The translations under genes were made by a program, and so were the position numbers. Positions 42,001 through 51,985 of a DNA stretch of 64,000 bases are shown here, one piece after another. The number at the start of each line of letters is the position of its first letter. Position 1 is the first letter of the stretch. The notes below the pieces were generated by a model. The model was not told the origin of the DNA and did not search any database. It worked only from the letters and a program-made list of their open reading frames with translations. Source of the DNA: Rhizobium sp. Root1203 (lineage in GTDB: Bacteria > Pseudomonadota > Alphaproteobacteria > Rhizobiales > Rhizobiaceae); assembly GCF_001424945.1 (NCBI RefSeq), contig NZ_LMCW01000023.1:193501-257500 (forward strand). Reading direction: 5' to 3'.

Positions 42001-43344
42001 TCACGCCGTCCTGCGCTCCGCGTCATCGATGCTCTCGTCGAGCCAGCCACCGGCAAAGCCCGCGCGCTGAAGGCCCGCGCGAATCACCGGGGATTGCCGC
42101 ATCAGGCTCCAGATGAAGTCCGAGCGCGCGTTTTCGATCGACATCACCAACAGGCCCTGGTCTATGCCGACACAGCGGTCGTCGACCCAGCCTTCCGGCC
42201 GCGCGGTCTTGACGGTCGGATTGAAGCCGCCGGGAAAACGGTCTTCATAGAGCAAACCGGGATAGGTTGAGAGCAGCGCGCGAACGCCGTCGAGCGAAGC
42301 CCCCCGATCATACGGAAGGCAGGCGAGCGCTGCCCAGGGCGCAAGCGTCCCGTCGTCAGGCCCGAGAGGGGCTCCTCGGGCGGCATAGCCCAGGACGCGT
42401 GGGCGACGACCGCCACGCATGTTGCGCGTCGGCGGTGGGCCGTCGGAGGCGGAAAGCCCCCAGACATCCTTGTTATAGCCGACAAAATGGCCGGGGTTTC
42501 GCTCGGCGTAATCCCGTTGAACGGCGATACAGGTTTGCGTATTGCGGAAATAGTCCCAGTTTCGCTGGGCCATGGGTTTGTCCTGGATGCCGCGGAAATC
42601 GATCCAGGCATGAGAAAACAGGTGGATGAACAGCGGCCCGGCATAAAGATAGGTCTGGTCGCCGAAAAGCATCCATGAATAGCTGGACGTGAACGCGTCG
42701 TAGCACGATCGCGGGATCGGATGCGTCGGCGAGGCAAGCGCCAGCGTATAGAGCAGGACGGCTTCGTCATAACCCTGCCAGCGCCAACGCAGAAACCCGC
42801 TTCCCGGCTTCCATCCCATGCAAACGGTGTGGCCTTTGTTCAACGCCCAGTGCCAGTCGATCCGTTCGTAGATAAGGGTCGCCAGCCGGCGGATTTCGGT
42901 TTCTGACTCGTCGTCACGGTCAAAGTAAGCGGCCGAGGTCAGGATACCGGCGACGAGCAGCGTGGTATCGATGGTCGAAAGCTCGCTGTTCCAGGCGCGG
43001 TGGCCGGTGTCCATATGCAGGAAGTGATAAAAGAAGCCCCGGAATCCGATCGAGTGGCGTTCACGGCCCTGATGGCCGTTGGCAAAGAAGCACAGCGTTT
43101 TGATCGTGCGCTGCACAGCGTCCACCCGCTCCACCCAGCCGCGTTCGACTGCAACTGTATACGACGCCAGAGCAAAGCCTACCGCCGCGATACTGCAAGG
43201 AACGCCCGCCACGGAGGTATCGGCAACGAGGCCGTTGTCGGGGTTGTAGTGCTTTGGGAAATAATTGAACGCGCCCCGCTGCAGCCTGTCGATCAGCGCA
43301 GCGTCTGTTTCCTCGGTCCGTTGCAGCATGTGCTCCAAGTCCAA
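42001..43344 (-). CDS. glucoamylase-family (GH144-like) protein, candidate beta-1,2-glucanase
   Basis: 447 residues. It resembles the 'glycoamylase' (PF10091-like) domain: 'RGAFNYFPKHYNPDNGLVADTS', 'IAAVGFALASYTVAVERGWV', 'FRGFFYHFLHMDTGHRAWNSELSTIDTTLLVAGILTSAAYF', 'GYDEAVLLYTLALASPTHPIP'. This alpha6/6 barrel is found in endo-beta-1,2-glucanases (GH144) and inside cyclic beta-1,2-glucan synthases of rhizobia. No signal peptide is evident, so it is cytoplasmic as annotated. It may cut beta-1,2-glucan, an abundant rhizobial glucan. The glucan linkage is inference. It lies between fbpC and thiE, upstream of nothing on its strand. Confidence 0.7.
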   Translation of the reverse strand: MDLEHMLQRTEETDAALIDRLQRGAFNYFPKHYNPDNGLVADTSVAGVPCSIAAVGFALASYTVAVERGWVERVDAVQRTIKTLCFFANGHQGRERHSIGFRGFFYHFLHMDTGHRAWNSELSTIDTTLLVAGILTSAAYFDRDDESETEIRRLATLIYERIDWHWALNKGHTVCMGWKPGSGFLRWRWQGYDEAVLLYTLALASPTHPIPRSCYDAFTSSYSWMLFGDQTYLYAGPLFIHLFSHAWIDFRGIQDKPMAQRNWDYFRNTQTCIAVQRDYAERNPGHFVGYNKDVWGLSASDGPPPTRNMRGGRRPRVLGYAARGAPLGPDDGTLAPWAALACLPYDRGASLDGVRALLSTYPGLLYEDRFPGGFNPTVKTARPEGWVDDRCVGIDQGLLVMSIENARSDFIWSLMRQSPVIRAGLQRAGFAGGWLDESIDDAERRTA

Positions 43345-43442
43345 TTTGTTGTCCCGCCCGGTTCACCATGCGGAAGCGCCAAGCACAAATCAATCCTTTT
43401 TGAAGGATCCCGGCAGTGAGGCTGCCCATTCGGTCTTCCGTT

Positions 43443-44066
43443 CTAGCATCCCGCCTGCGCGCTTCTCCGAGCCGCGGTAGCCGAAAGCCATTGCCTCGTT
43501 CTCGTCTCGGGATCGGCGTTCAAGGTAATGTCGGTCACCACCGCGGCGGCATCTGCGCCATGCGCAAAGACGCCCTCGATTCGGCCAGTGTTCAGGCCGC
43601 CGATAGCAACGAGTGGCAAATCGCCAATGCGAGCCTTCCATTCACGAAGGCGTTCCAGTCCTTGCGGAGCCCATTTCATTTGCTTGAGCTTGGTTGGATA
43701 GACCGGACCGAGAGCGATATAATCCGGTTTCGCGGCCAGCGCAGTTGCCAGTTCGGCATCGTCATGGGTCGAGAGCCCAAGCTTCAGTCCGGCGGAACGA
43801 ATGGCCGGGAGATCGGCTACGGCCAGATCTTCCTGGCCAAGATGGAGGAAGTCGCACCCCTCCTCGATGGCGAGCTGCCAGTAGTCGTTGATGATCAGCT
43901 GGCATTGATGCGCCGCACAGATCGCCTTCGCCGTACGAATTTCGGCGCGCAGTTCTGCCGGCGTGCTGTCCTTGATGCGGAGTTGAACCAGCTTGACGCC
44001 GAGCGGCACCAGCCGGTCAATCCAGCCGGCGCTGTCGACGATAACGTAGAAGGGGTCGAGCTTCAT
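43443..44066 (-). CDS. thiE: thiamine phosphate synthase
   Basis: 207 residues, a TIM-barrel ThiE. Visible motifs are 'VKLVQLRIKDSTPAELRAEIRTAKAIC', 'LIINDYWQLAIEEGCDFLHLGQEDL', 'GLSTHDDAEL', 'DYIALGPVYPTKLK' and 'LVAIGGLNTGRI'. It joins the pyrimidine (HMP-PP) and thiazole phosphate to give thiamine phosphate. Last gene of the thiCOSGE operon; start overlaps the thiG stop. Confidence 0.93.
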   Translation of the reverse strand: MKLDPFYVIVDSAGWIDRLVPLGVKLVQLRIKDSTPAELRAEIRTAKAICAAHQCQLIINDYWQLAIEEGCDFLHLGQEDLAVADLPAIRSAGLKLGLSTHDDAELATALAAKPDYIALGPVYPTKLKQMKWAPQGLERLREWKARIGDLPLVAIGGLNTGRIEGVFAHGADAAAVVTDITLNADPETRTRQWLSATAARRSAQAGC

Positions 44067-44836
44067 GAAAAGACCGCCCTTCCGATGACTGGAGTCGAGG
44101 GCACCGCCATATCACGCGGCTCGAGCATGCCGGCGCCGAATGCCTGCCTGCCTGCCTGGATGGCGCCCGCGAACGCGCCTGCCATCGCCACGGGATCGCC
44201 AGCGCCGGCGACGGCGGTGTTGAGGAGCACTGCGTCGAATCCGAGTTCCATGACGACGGTCGCATGCGACGGCCGGCCGATACCGGCGTCGACGATCAGC
44301 GGCATTTCGGGGAAATGCGCGCGCATGGCGCGAAGGGCAGGAAGATTAAGCGGTCCGGCGGCACTGCCGATCGTCGCACACCAGGGCATCAGGACCTTGC
44401 AGCCCGCTTCCTGCAGCCGCTCGGCCACCACGAGGTCGTCGGTCGTATAGGGAAAGACCTCGAAGCCTTCGCCTGCAAGAATGCGCGCGGCCTCGACCAG
44501 GCCGAAGACGTCGGGCTGCAGCGTATCGTGGTTGCCGATGACCTCGAGCTTTATCCAGTTGGTGGCAAACACCTCGCGCGCCATCTTCGCCGTCAGCACC
44601 GCCTCGGAGACACCGTGGCAGCCGGCGGTGTTCGGCAGGACGCGAACGCCGAGCGCCCGGATCATCTCGAAGAACGCGCCGCCGCTGCGGCCGCCGGCGG
44701 CCTCGCGGCGCAGCGAGACGGTGACGATTTCCGTTGCCGAGTGACTGACGGCCTCGGCGAGAACGGATGGCGAAGGGTAGCGCGCAGTGCCGAGCAGGAG
44801 GCGGGAGGCAACTTCGGTTTCATAGAGCTTCAGCAT
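44063..44836 (-). CDS. thiG: thiazole synthase
   Basis: 257 residues. ThiG TIM barrel: 'LLLGTARYPSPSVLAEAVSHSATEIVTVSLRR', 'VLPNTAGCHG', the substrate-binding lysine in 'NWIKLEVIGN', and 'VDAGIGRPSHATVVMELGFDAVLLNTAVAGA'. It builds the thiazole ring from deoxyxylulose phosphate, ThiS thiocarboxylate and the glycine imine from ThiO. Overlaps thiE. Confidence 0.95.
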   Translation of the reverse strand: MLKLYETEVASRLLLGTARYPSPSVLAEAVSHSATEIVTVSLRREAAGGRSGGAFFEMIRALGVRVLPNTAGCHGVSEAVLTAKMAREVFATNWIKLEVIGNHDTLQPDVFGLVEAARILAGEGFEVFPYTTDDLVVAERLQEAGCKVLMPWCATIGSAAGPLNLPALRAMRAHFPEMPLIVDAGIGRPSHATVVMELGFDAVLLNTAVAGAGDPVAMAGAFAGAIQAGRQAFGAGMLEPRDMAVPSTPVIGRAVFS

Positions 44837-44839
44837 CGG

Positions 44840-45037
44840 TCAGCCTCCCTGCATCGGCGACAGGATTTCGATCCTGTCATCGTCGTTGAGGACGTGGTCG
44901 AGGCGGTCGTCGCGGTGAACGATCTCGCCATTGACGGCTGTCGCCAGCCATCCGCCTTCGTATTCCATCAGCACGAGCAATTCGGACAGCGTCGTTGCCG
45001 CGACGTTCCGGGGCTCGCCGTTGACGATCAGTTTCAT
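44840..45037 (-). CDS. thiS: sulfur carrier protein ThiS
   Basis: 65 residues of ubiquitin-like fold ('MKLIVNGEPRNVAATTLSELL') ending in the required Gly-Gly ('ILSPMQGG'), which becomes the thiocarboxylate sulfur donor for ThiG. The start overlaps the thiO stop and the stop is 3 bases from thiG. Confidence 0.94.
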   Translation of the reverse strand: MKLIVNGEPRNVAATTLSELLVLMEYEGGWLATAVNGEIVHRDDRLDHVLNDDDRIEILSPMQGG

Positions 45038-46023
45038 CTGGCATCCCTTCCTATGGAGTTTAGGGCTGTCGAATTTGACGAAAAGACAAGATCCGCCGCT
45101 TCGGCAGCCAGTGCCGGTGCCAGCAGGAAGCCGTGGCGGTAGAAGCCGTTGAGCGAGACCACATTTCCATCGCGGGTCGCGCGGGGAAAGTTGTCGGGGA
45201 AGGCGGGGCGGATGCCTGCACCGGTTTCGATGACGACGGCATCGGCAAAGGCTGGATGCAGCGCATAGGCGGCGTTCAGCAGTTCCATCAACGAGCGAAC
45301 CGCGATCGGTCCTTCGAATTCCGTTTCGATCATCGTGGCGCCCACCATGAACCGGCCGTCCCGGCGAGGAACGACGTAAACCGGAATACGCGGATGCAGC
45401 AGCCGAACGGGTCGGGCAAGTTCGATCTCCGCGGTCTCGAGGTAGAGCATCTCTCCGCGTACGCCGCGCAAGCCGCCCGTCTGTCTCATCCGCGCGATGC
45501 CCGTGCAGTCAACGACCTCATCGAAACTGCGTTCGTCGGCAGGTTCGCCGGTGAAAGCGACGCCCTCCGCCGCAAGCTTTGTCCGCAACGACGCCAGCAC
45601 TCGCCGCGGGTCGAGATGGGCTTCCCGTGGAAAGAACAGGGCATGCCTGAAGCGCCCGGCAAGCGCCGGTTCGAGCAAGGCGATGCGCTCTTCGTCAAGC
45701 CATTCATACCCGCTGGTTCGCCCGGCAAAGCGTTTCAGCTCGCCGTATTCGCGTGCAGGCGCGACCACCAGCGTCCCATTGCGACGGACCTCTCCCGGCA
45801 GGATCGCATCCCATCGCTCGGCGGCGTCGATACCACGCGCAAGCACGGCCTCGCCGGCACTTTCGCGCTCGCACCAAGGTGCCAGCATACCGCCCGCGAG
45901 CCAGGACGCGGCGTGGCGGAATCCCGGCCGAGGGTCAGCCACGGCTACGTCGGCACCGCGCGCGCGGAGTTCATGGGCGACCGCGAGGCCGGCAACGCCG
46001 GCCCCCTTGACAAGGACACGCAT
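45034..46023 (-). CDS. thiO: glycine oxidase for thiazole synthesis
   Basis: 329 residues from MRVLVKGAG; the open frame is longer upstream but that part lies in another frame of thiC. FAD motif 'VKGAGVAGLAVAHELRARGADVAVAD', DAO-type 'ASWLAGGMLAPWCE', 'VYVVPRRDGRFMVGATMIETEFE' and 'NGFYRHGFLLAPALA'. It oxidises glycine to the imine used by ThiG. One base separates it from the thiC stop, and it overlaps thiS. Confidence 0.92.
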   Translation of the reverse strand: MRVLVKGAGVAGLAVAHELRARGADVAVADPRPGFRHAASWLAGGMLAPWCERESAGEAVLARGIDAAERWDAILPGEVRRNGTLVVAPAREYGELKRFAGRTSGYEWLDEERIALLEPALAGRFRHALFFPREAHLDPRRVLASLRTKLAAEGVAFTGEPADERSFDEVVDCTGIARMRQTGGLRGVRGEMLYLETAEIELARPVRLLHPRIPVYVVPRRDGRFMVGATMIETEFEGPIAVRSLMELLNAAYALHPAFADAVVIETGAGIRPAFPDNFPRATRDGNVVSLNGFYRHGFLLAPALAAEAADLVFSSNSTALNSIGRDAR

Positions 46024-46024
46024 G

Positions 46025-47851
<1,827 letters not shown>

Positions 47852-47957
47852 GGTTGAGGCTCCAAGTTTGCGATTGGAGACCCAGTCCTCAGCCGGAAAG
47901 ATGAAAAGACGCCGGTACGGATTCCACGCGTGAATCCGAAGCCTTTCGAGCGCTTGC

Positions 47958-48050
47958 ACCGTCCCTACGCCAGTATGAACTGGATCAGGTTCAACGGGTC
48001 ACTGCGCGCGATAGCAGTATCTCAGCCCCTTGCCGGGACCCCCCTGGTGA
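47958..48050 (-). ncRNA. TPP riboswitch of thiCOSGE
   Basis: On the minus strand the aptamer reads GGGGGGTCCCGGC...GGGGCTGAGA (CTGAGA complement of 48020-48025), then GACCCGTTGAACCTGATCC (CTGATCC complement within 47982-47990) and AGTTCATACTGGCGTAGGGAC. All conserved TPP-binding bases are present. About 105 bases separate it from the thiC start. Confidence 0.95.
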
Positions 48051-48214
48051 ATGAGGAAACGTTAGAGCGTGTGGGGAGAGGCTGTCAAGCCACCGGCTTG
48101 CAGCGCCGGGCGGGTCACGACACTCATCGCGGACGCGGCCCGATTGAAGATGGTGAGCGCTCCCGGGGTTTCGACCGCGCGGACCGAATCCAAGACCGCC
48201 GGAAATTGGAAGTC

Positions 48215-48286
48215 CCGTCGATTGGTCCGACGGCTGTCGAAGGGCGACAGCCCGGCTGACCTGCCTTGCGGCAAATCTCAGCCGGG
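48215..48286. repeat. cluster of palindromes, possible intergenic repeat element
   Basis: Three hairpins in a row: CCGTCG-N7-CGACGG (48215-48233), GGCTGTCG-N5-CGACAGCC (48232-48252) and CCCGGCTGA-N18-TCAGCCGGG (48251-48286), the last enclosing TGCC-ttgc-GGCA. The spacing resembles rhizobial intergenic mosaic elements made of palindromes. The rest of the non-coding stretch 48051-48505 holds no convincing gene; its right part (48300-48505) is AT-rich and should contain the promoter of the next gene. Confidence 0.5.
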
Positions 48287-48505
48287 CAGCCCTGCGGGGA
48301 AAAGCCAATCAAAAACAATGCAGTTCGTAGGGATCAGAGCATCGCGGTACCAATACAGCTCATCCCATAGGTGAGATTATCTAAATAACATGAGGATAAT
48401 TCAATTTATAAACATGAATTTTCGTAGCAGAGTTTAGATCGCTGCAACAATCGGATTGGTTGTATTGCAGAACCAGAAAGTTGGAGCCGTGGAAGTCAAC
48501 TGGGG

Positions 48506-49396
48506 ATGATCTACAATTTGAGGGCGCTTCAGGTCTTTGAATCTGTTTCGAGAAATGGCTCAATCTCAGCCGCAGCACTTGAACTAAGCATTAGCCCAAG
48601 TGCGATCAGCCACCAGTTGCGCAAACTGGGCGATCAAGTTGGCGAGAGGCTGGTTGAGAGGAGCGGCAGAAATGCAACCCTGACGTCACATGGAAAAAAG
48701 CTGGCGGAATCTCTCACCCTTGCATTCAATCAGATCGATGAGTCTGTTGCTAACTGCATAGGCAGAGAGGGTGTGACGCTTCGGCTGGCGATGTGCAGCA
48801 CATTCGGAACGGGCTGGCTGATCAACAGACTAGGCAGATTTCGAGAAAAGAATCCAACCGTATCGGTGCAGTTGATGATGTATGGCGATGACCCAATTCG
48901 GGTCGAAGCCGCCGCCGACGCCTTTATTACAATCATGCCGCCCCGCGACGGGTTCTGGTGCCTGAACCTTTTCGATGAGCACGTGGTTGCCGTAACGGCG
49001 GCGAATTTCGACCGTTCGCAACGCCTCGATGACGCCACGTTCATCACGACAAGCTTTGATCGTGATGATTTTGCCCCCGACTGGCGATCTTATCTTTCAC
49101 GCGCCGATATGGACCTGAAAATCGAACTCGCGCAAACCATCCAGTGCAGTCATGAGGTCTTTGCCTTGGAGGCCGTAAAGCGTGGTTTGGGAATAGCGCT
49201 CATTCCGACATTTATGGCCGAGGCCGATCTTGAAGCCGGCACGATTGTCAAATGGCGAGACTTGGCGGTTCCCTCGGGGCGAACTTATAATTTCTGCGTC
49301 AAATCCTCCAAGCGTCACAGCAAGAATATCGAGAGTCTTTCCAAGTGGATGTACCGAGAGAAACTCGATTACGCCAAGCATAGTAAAATCAACTGA
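48506..49396 (+). CDS. LysR family transcriptional regulator, AT-richer than its surroundings
   Basis: 296 residues. Helix-turn-helix 'LQVFESVSRNGSISAAALELSISPSAISHQLRKLGDQVGERLVERSGRNATLT', then a GcvA-like effector domain ('VTLRLAMCSTFGTGWLINRLGRFREKNPTVSVQLMMYG', 'AVKRGLGIALIPTFMAEADLEAG'). Codons are visibly richer in A and T than those of neighbours, and it stands alone in a 2 kb patch with gene relics next to tRNA-Gly, which suggests acquisition by transfer. Target unknown. Confidence 0.85.
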   Translation: MIYNLRALQVFESVSRNGSISAAALELSISPSAISHQLRKLGDQVGERLVERSGRNATLTSHGKKLAESLTLAFNQIDESVANCIGREGVTLRLAMCSTFGTGWLINRLGRFREKNPTVSVQLMMYGDDPIRVEAAADAFITIMPPRDGFWCLNLFDEHVVAVTAANFDRSQRLDDATFITTSFDRDDFAPDWRSYLSRADMDLKIELAQTIQCSHEVFALEAVKRGLGIALIPTFMAEADLEAGTIVKWRDLAVPSGRTYNFCVKSSKRHSKNIESLSKWMYREKLDYAKHSKIN

Positions 49397-49554
49397 GTAT
49401 CGATGAAAATGCGAGATATCGCAGCGTCGTGGAATGCGTTTCATGGTTGTCGCCAGAATGAAACTTGACCCCTCGATGATGCTGGATTGCCGAGCGTCAA
49501 ACACAAAATTGCCCATGTGACAGCGCTGTCCGATGCTGCATAAACTGCGGTCGA

Positions 49555-49604
49555 TCAGAAAAATAAGGTCGCACTGCCCGCGGAGGCAACGGTGCAGTGC
49601 GACC
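49555..49604 (-). terminator. hairpin with T-rich tail downstream of a minus-strand relic
   Basis: GGTCGCACTG (49567-49576) and CAGTGCGACC (49595-49604) form a perfect 10-base-pair stem around 18 bases. On the minus strand it is followed by TTATTTTT. It would end transcripts coming from the minus-strand frame that stops at 49684. Confidence 0.6.
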
Positions 49605-49683
49605 AAGTTGGGGAGCCAACTATCCTCCCTGGGAGTACCGCAATGAAAGATTGCAAAACACCAATCACTTGCTCGCGTTCAAG

Positions 49684-49857
49684 TCACTCGAACAACCCAT
49701 ATTGCTGAAATAGATAGGTTTTCGCAACCGACGAAGTGCTCGCAGTCCGCCATTTCTCTTCATATGGTTGAATCGGATTCATGAGTCCGAGCATCAAAAT
49801 GCTGATTGGGTTTGCTGAAATGAAGGCCATTGCAAACGGCCGCTCGTCGGGACGTCG
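49684..49857 (-). pseudogene. 3' remnant of an unidentified minus-strand gene
   Basis: An open frame with no start reads 'RPDERPFAMAFISANPIS', then a stretch to 'MNPIQPYEEKW', and ends '...FQQYGLFE' at 49684. It is followed at the right distance by a terminator hairpin, which argues that it was once a gene end. It breaks off where the plus-strand relic begins (about 49857). I do not recognise the protein. Confidence 0.3.
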
Positions 49858-49977
49858 GCCACGGCATCTGGCTTATCAGCTTCACGCACTATGATCTGGG
49901 ATACATCGAGCTGGAACAGAGGACCTTGCAAACGATCGACAACCCGTTCGGCACGAGGTTGTCACCCGTGTCTTAGG
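49855..49977 (+). pseudogene. C-terminal remnant of a transposase-like protein
   Basis: In frame to the stop near 49975 the sequence reads 'GHGIWLISFTHYDLGYIE', then 'LEQRTLQTIDNPFGTRLSPVS'. The pattern IWLISF-x-x-YDLGYI-x-LE...DNPFG-x-LSPxS is familiar as the tail of rhizobial transposase/integrase-type proteins. No upstream part, inverted ends or target duplication were found. Confidence 0.4.
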
Positions 49978-50020
49978 AACGAACTGTTACCTATGTATCC
50001 GGGTCGGACAAGAAGAAAAC

Positions 50021-50095
50021 TGGAGCGGGCGAAGGGATTCGAACCCTCGACCCCAACCTTGGCAAGGTTGTGCTCTACCCCTGAGCTACACCCGC
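50021..50095 (-). tRNA. tRNA-Gly (GCC anticodon)
   Basis: On the minus strand: acceptor GCGGGTG pairing CGCCCGC, D-arm GCTC...GAGC, anticodon stem CAACC/GGTTG with loop TTGCCAA (anticodon GCC), T-arm GAGGG-TTCGAAT-CCCTT, discriminator T and an encoded CCA (complement of 50021-50023). Its 3' side faces the AT-rich patch. Confidence 0.97.
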
Positions 50096-50331
50096 TCAAT
50101 CCACATCGGTCCGGGGTAGTTGTGAGGACCGTGGGCGCCACCTTGCGGCGACGGGCGCTATATCGCCCAAACGATTTTCAAATGCAACAGGGAAATGACG
50201 GAAACCCGAAGAAAAATTCGTATGGCTTCGGTCGCCGCGCCAGGAACGCCGCAAACGCAGGGCGGAAGCGTCAAAATGTGGGCGTTGCAAAAGAGGGATG
50301 GCGGACGTAATCAGGAGAGCTGCCGCTTTCC

Positions 50332-50862
50332 ATGATGCCGACGGATTCTGACATGACTGAAAAGATGCCGAAAACAGCTGACGACTTATTCGCCTTTCTC
50401 GATGGGTTGGGCGTCAAGCATAGCACCAAGACGCATGCGCCGGTTTTCACGGTCGCTGAATCGGTTTCGCTGCGGGACGAAATTCCGGGCGGACATACGA
50501 AGAATCTTTTCGTCAAGGACAAGAAAGATCAGTTCTTCCTTCTGACGGTCGAAGAGAACGCCACCGTCGATCTGAAGACGGTGCATACGCTGATCGGTGC
50601 AGCAAGCAAGGTATCGTTCGGCAAGCCGGAAAAGCTTATGGAGTATCTCGGCGTGGTACCGGGTTCGGTGACGGCCTTCGGCGCGATCAACGACCCGAGC
50701 GGCAACGTCACCTTCGTGCTCGATGCGGACCTGATGAAGGAAGAGTTCATCAATTGCCACCCGCTTTCCAACGACGCAACGACGTCGATCGCAAGCGGTG
50801 ATCTTGTTCGTTTCATGGAAGCAACGGGGCACAAGCCGCTTGTCTTGAAAGTGACGTCCTGA
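50332..50862 (+). CDS. prolyl-tRNA deacylase, YbaK/ProX family
   Basis: 176 residues from 50332 (MMPTDSDM); the ATG at 50353 (MTEKMPKT) is an alternative. The editing-domain signature 'PGGHTKNLFVKDKKDQFFLLTVEENATVDLKTV' contains the lysine and GGHTKNLF motif of free-standing ProX/PrdX proteins, which hydrolyse mis-charged Ala-tRNA-Pro. Also seen are 'GVVPGSVTAFGAIND' and 'FINCHPLSNDATTSI'. Cytoplasmic quality control. Confidence 0.88.
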   Translation: MMPTDSDMTEKMPKTADDLFAFLDGLGVKHSTKTHAPVFTVAESVSLRDEIPGGHTKNLFVKDKKDQFFLLTVEENATVDLKTVHTLIGAASKVSFGKPEKLMEYLGVVPGSVTAFGAINDPSGNVTFVLDADLMKEEFINCHPLSNDATTSIASGDLVRFMEATGHKPLVLKVTS

Positions 50863-50917
50863 CATACGATTTTAGCGCTAGAGAGGCCGGCGTTAGCCGG
50901 CGCGGCGGGAGAGACCT

Positions 50918-51883
50918 ATGAGCGGTAACGACAATCCTTACAGCAATTCCTTTGGCCAGATGTCTGCAACGGCAAGCTACGGCGATGCAACGGCGGCATC
51001 CGCGGGCGGCTACATCAAGGACACAACGACCGCCACCTTTACGAAGGATGTCATCGAGGAATCCCGCAACCAGCCGGTCCTTGTCGATTTCTGGGCGCCC
51101 TGGTGCGGTCCCTGCAAGCAACTGACGCCTGTCATCGAGAAGGTGGTCAACGAGAGCCAGGGCCGCGTCAAACTCGTCAAGATGAACATCGACGATCATC
51201 CGTCGATTGCCGGCCAGCTCGGTATCCAATCGATCCCTGCGGTCATCGCCTTCGTCGGCGGCCGGCCGGCCGATGGCTTCATGGGCGCGGTTCCGGAAAG
51301 TCAGATCCGCGAGTTCATCGATCGCGTCGCCGGCCCCGCGGGTGCCGACCAGGCCGCCGAAATCGAAGCTGCCCTGACGGAGGCCGACGGCCTTCTTGCC
51401 GGTGGCGACGTCAACGGCGCAGCGCAGCTCTACGGCGCGGTCATGCAGGCCGATCCGGAAAACGCCAAAGCTCTCGCCGGCATGGCCGAATGCATGATCG
51501 CGGCCAATCAGCACGAAAGGGCGCGCGAGGCACTCAACGATCTTCCGGAAGAGATGGCGAAGGATGCTGCCATCCAGGCTGTCCTGAAGAAGCTCGCGCA
51601 GATCGAGGAGGCCCGCAAGCTCGGGGATCCCGTGGCACTCGAGCATGAGCTGGCGCGCAACCCCGACGACCACGAAGCGCGCGTCAAGCTGGCGAAGATC
51701 CGCAATGTCGAAGGCAAGCGCGATGAAGCGGCCGAGCATCTCCTGTACATCATGCGCAAGGACCGCACATTCGATGACGACGGCGCACGTCGCCAGCTCC
51801 TGCAGTTCTTCGACGTATGGGGGTTCAAGGACCCTGCGACCGTTACGGCGCGGCGCAAGCTTTCAGCCATGCTCTTCTCCTAA
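50918..51883 (+). CDS. thioredoxin-TPR protein (CnoX/YbbN type)
   Basis: 321 residues. A ~30-residue N-terminal extension precedes a thioredoxin domain with active site 'WAPWCGPCKQL' (Cys-Gly-Pro-Cys) and the cis-proline segment 'IQSIPAVIAF'. The C-terminal half is a TPR-like helical repeat region ('ADGLLAGGDVNGAAQLYGAVMQADPENAKALAGMAECMIAANQHERAREAL'). This layout matches CnoX, a holdase that works with chaperonins under oxidative stress. Confidence 0.88.
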   Translation: MSGNDNPYSNSFGQMSATASYGDATAASAGGYIKDTTTATFTKDVIEESRNQPVLVDFWAPWCGPCKQLTPVIEKVVNESQGRVKLVKMNIDDHPSIAGQLGIQSIPAVIAFVGGRPADGFMGAVPESQIREFIDRVAGPAGADQAAEIEAALTEADGLLAGGDVNGAAQLYGAVMQADPENAKALAGMAECMIAANQHERAREALNDLPEEMAKDAAIQAVLKKLAQIEEARKLGDPVALEHELARNPDDHEARVKLAKIRNVEGKRDEAAEHLLYIMRKDRTFDDDGARRQLLQFFDVWGFKDPATVTARRKLSAMLFS

Positions 51884-51985
51884 GTTTGCGAGAATGGCCC
51901 TTGCGTTTTCGAGGGCGTACCCCACATTCCGTTAGTGTGCGGGCGCATGACGTCGCGCCTTGCCGACGATGCGGGACCAGCCTCT

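Larger units (their letters stand above)
49397..50020. other. intergenic stretch with gene relics
   Basis: No intact gene. It contains a hairpin at 49555-49604, a minus-strand reading frame ending at 49684 and a plus-strand relic ending at 49975, both listed separately. The base composition is more AT-rich than the flanks. Confidence 0.5.

Noticed and set aside
48062..48274. 70-residue minus-strand frame upstream of thiC
   Set aside because: It overlaps the palindrome cluster, so its openness is explained by GC-rich repeats; no family is recognised.
49097..49606. 169-residue minus-strand frame opposite the LysR gene
   Set aside because: It mostly mirrors the LysR effector domain and ends in the relic region; no motif seen.
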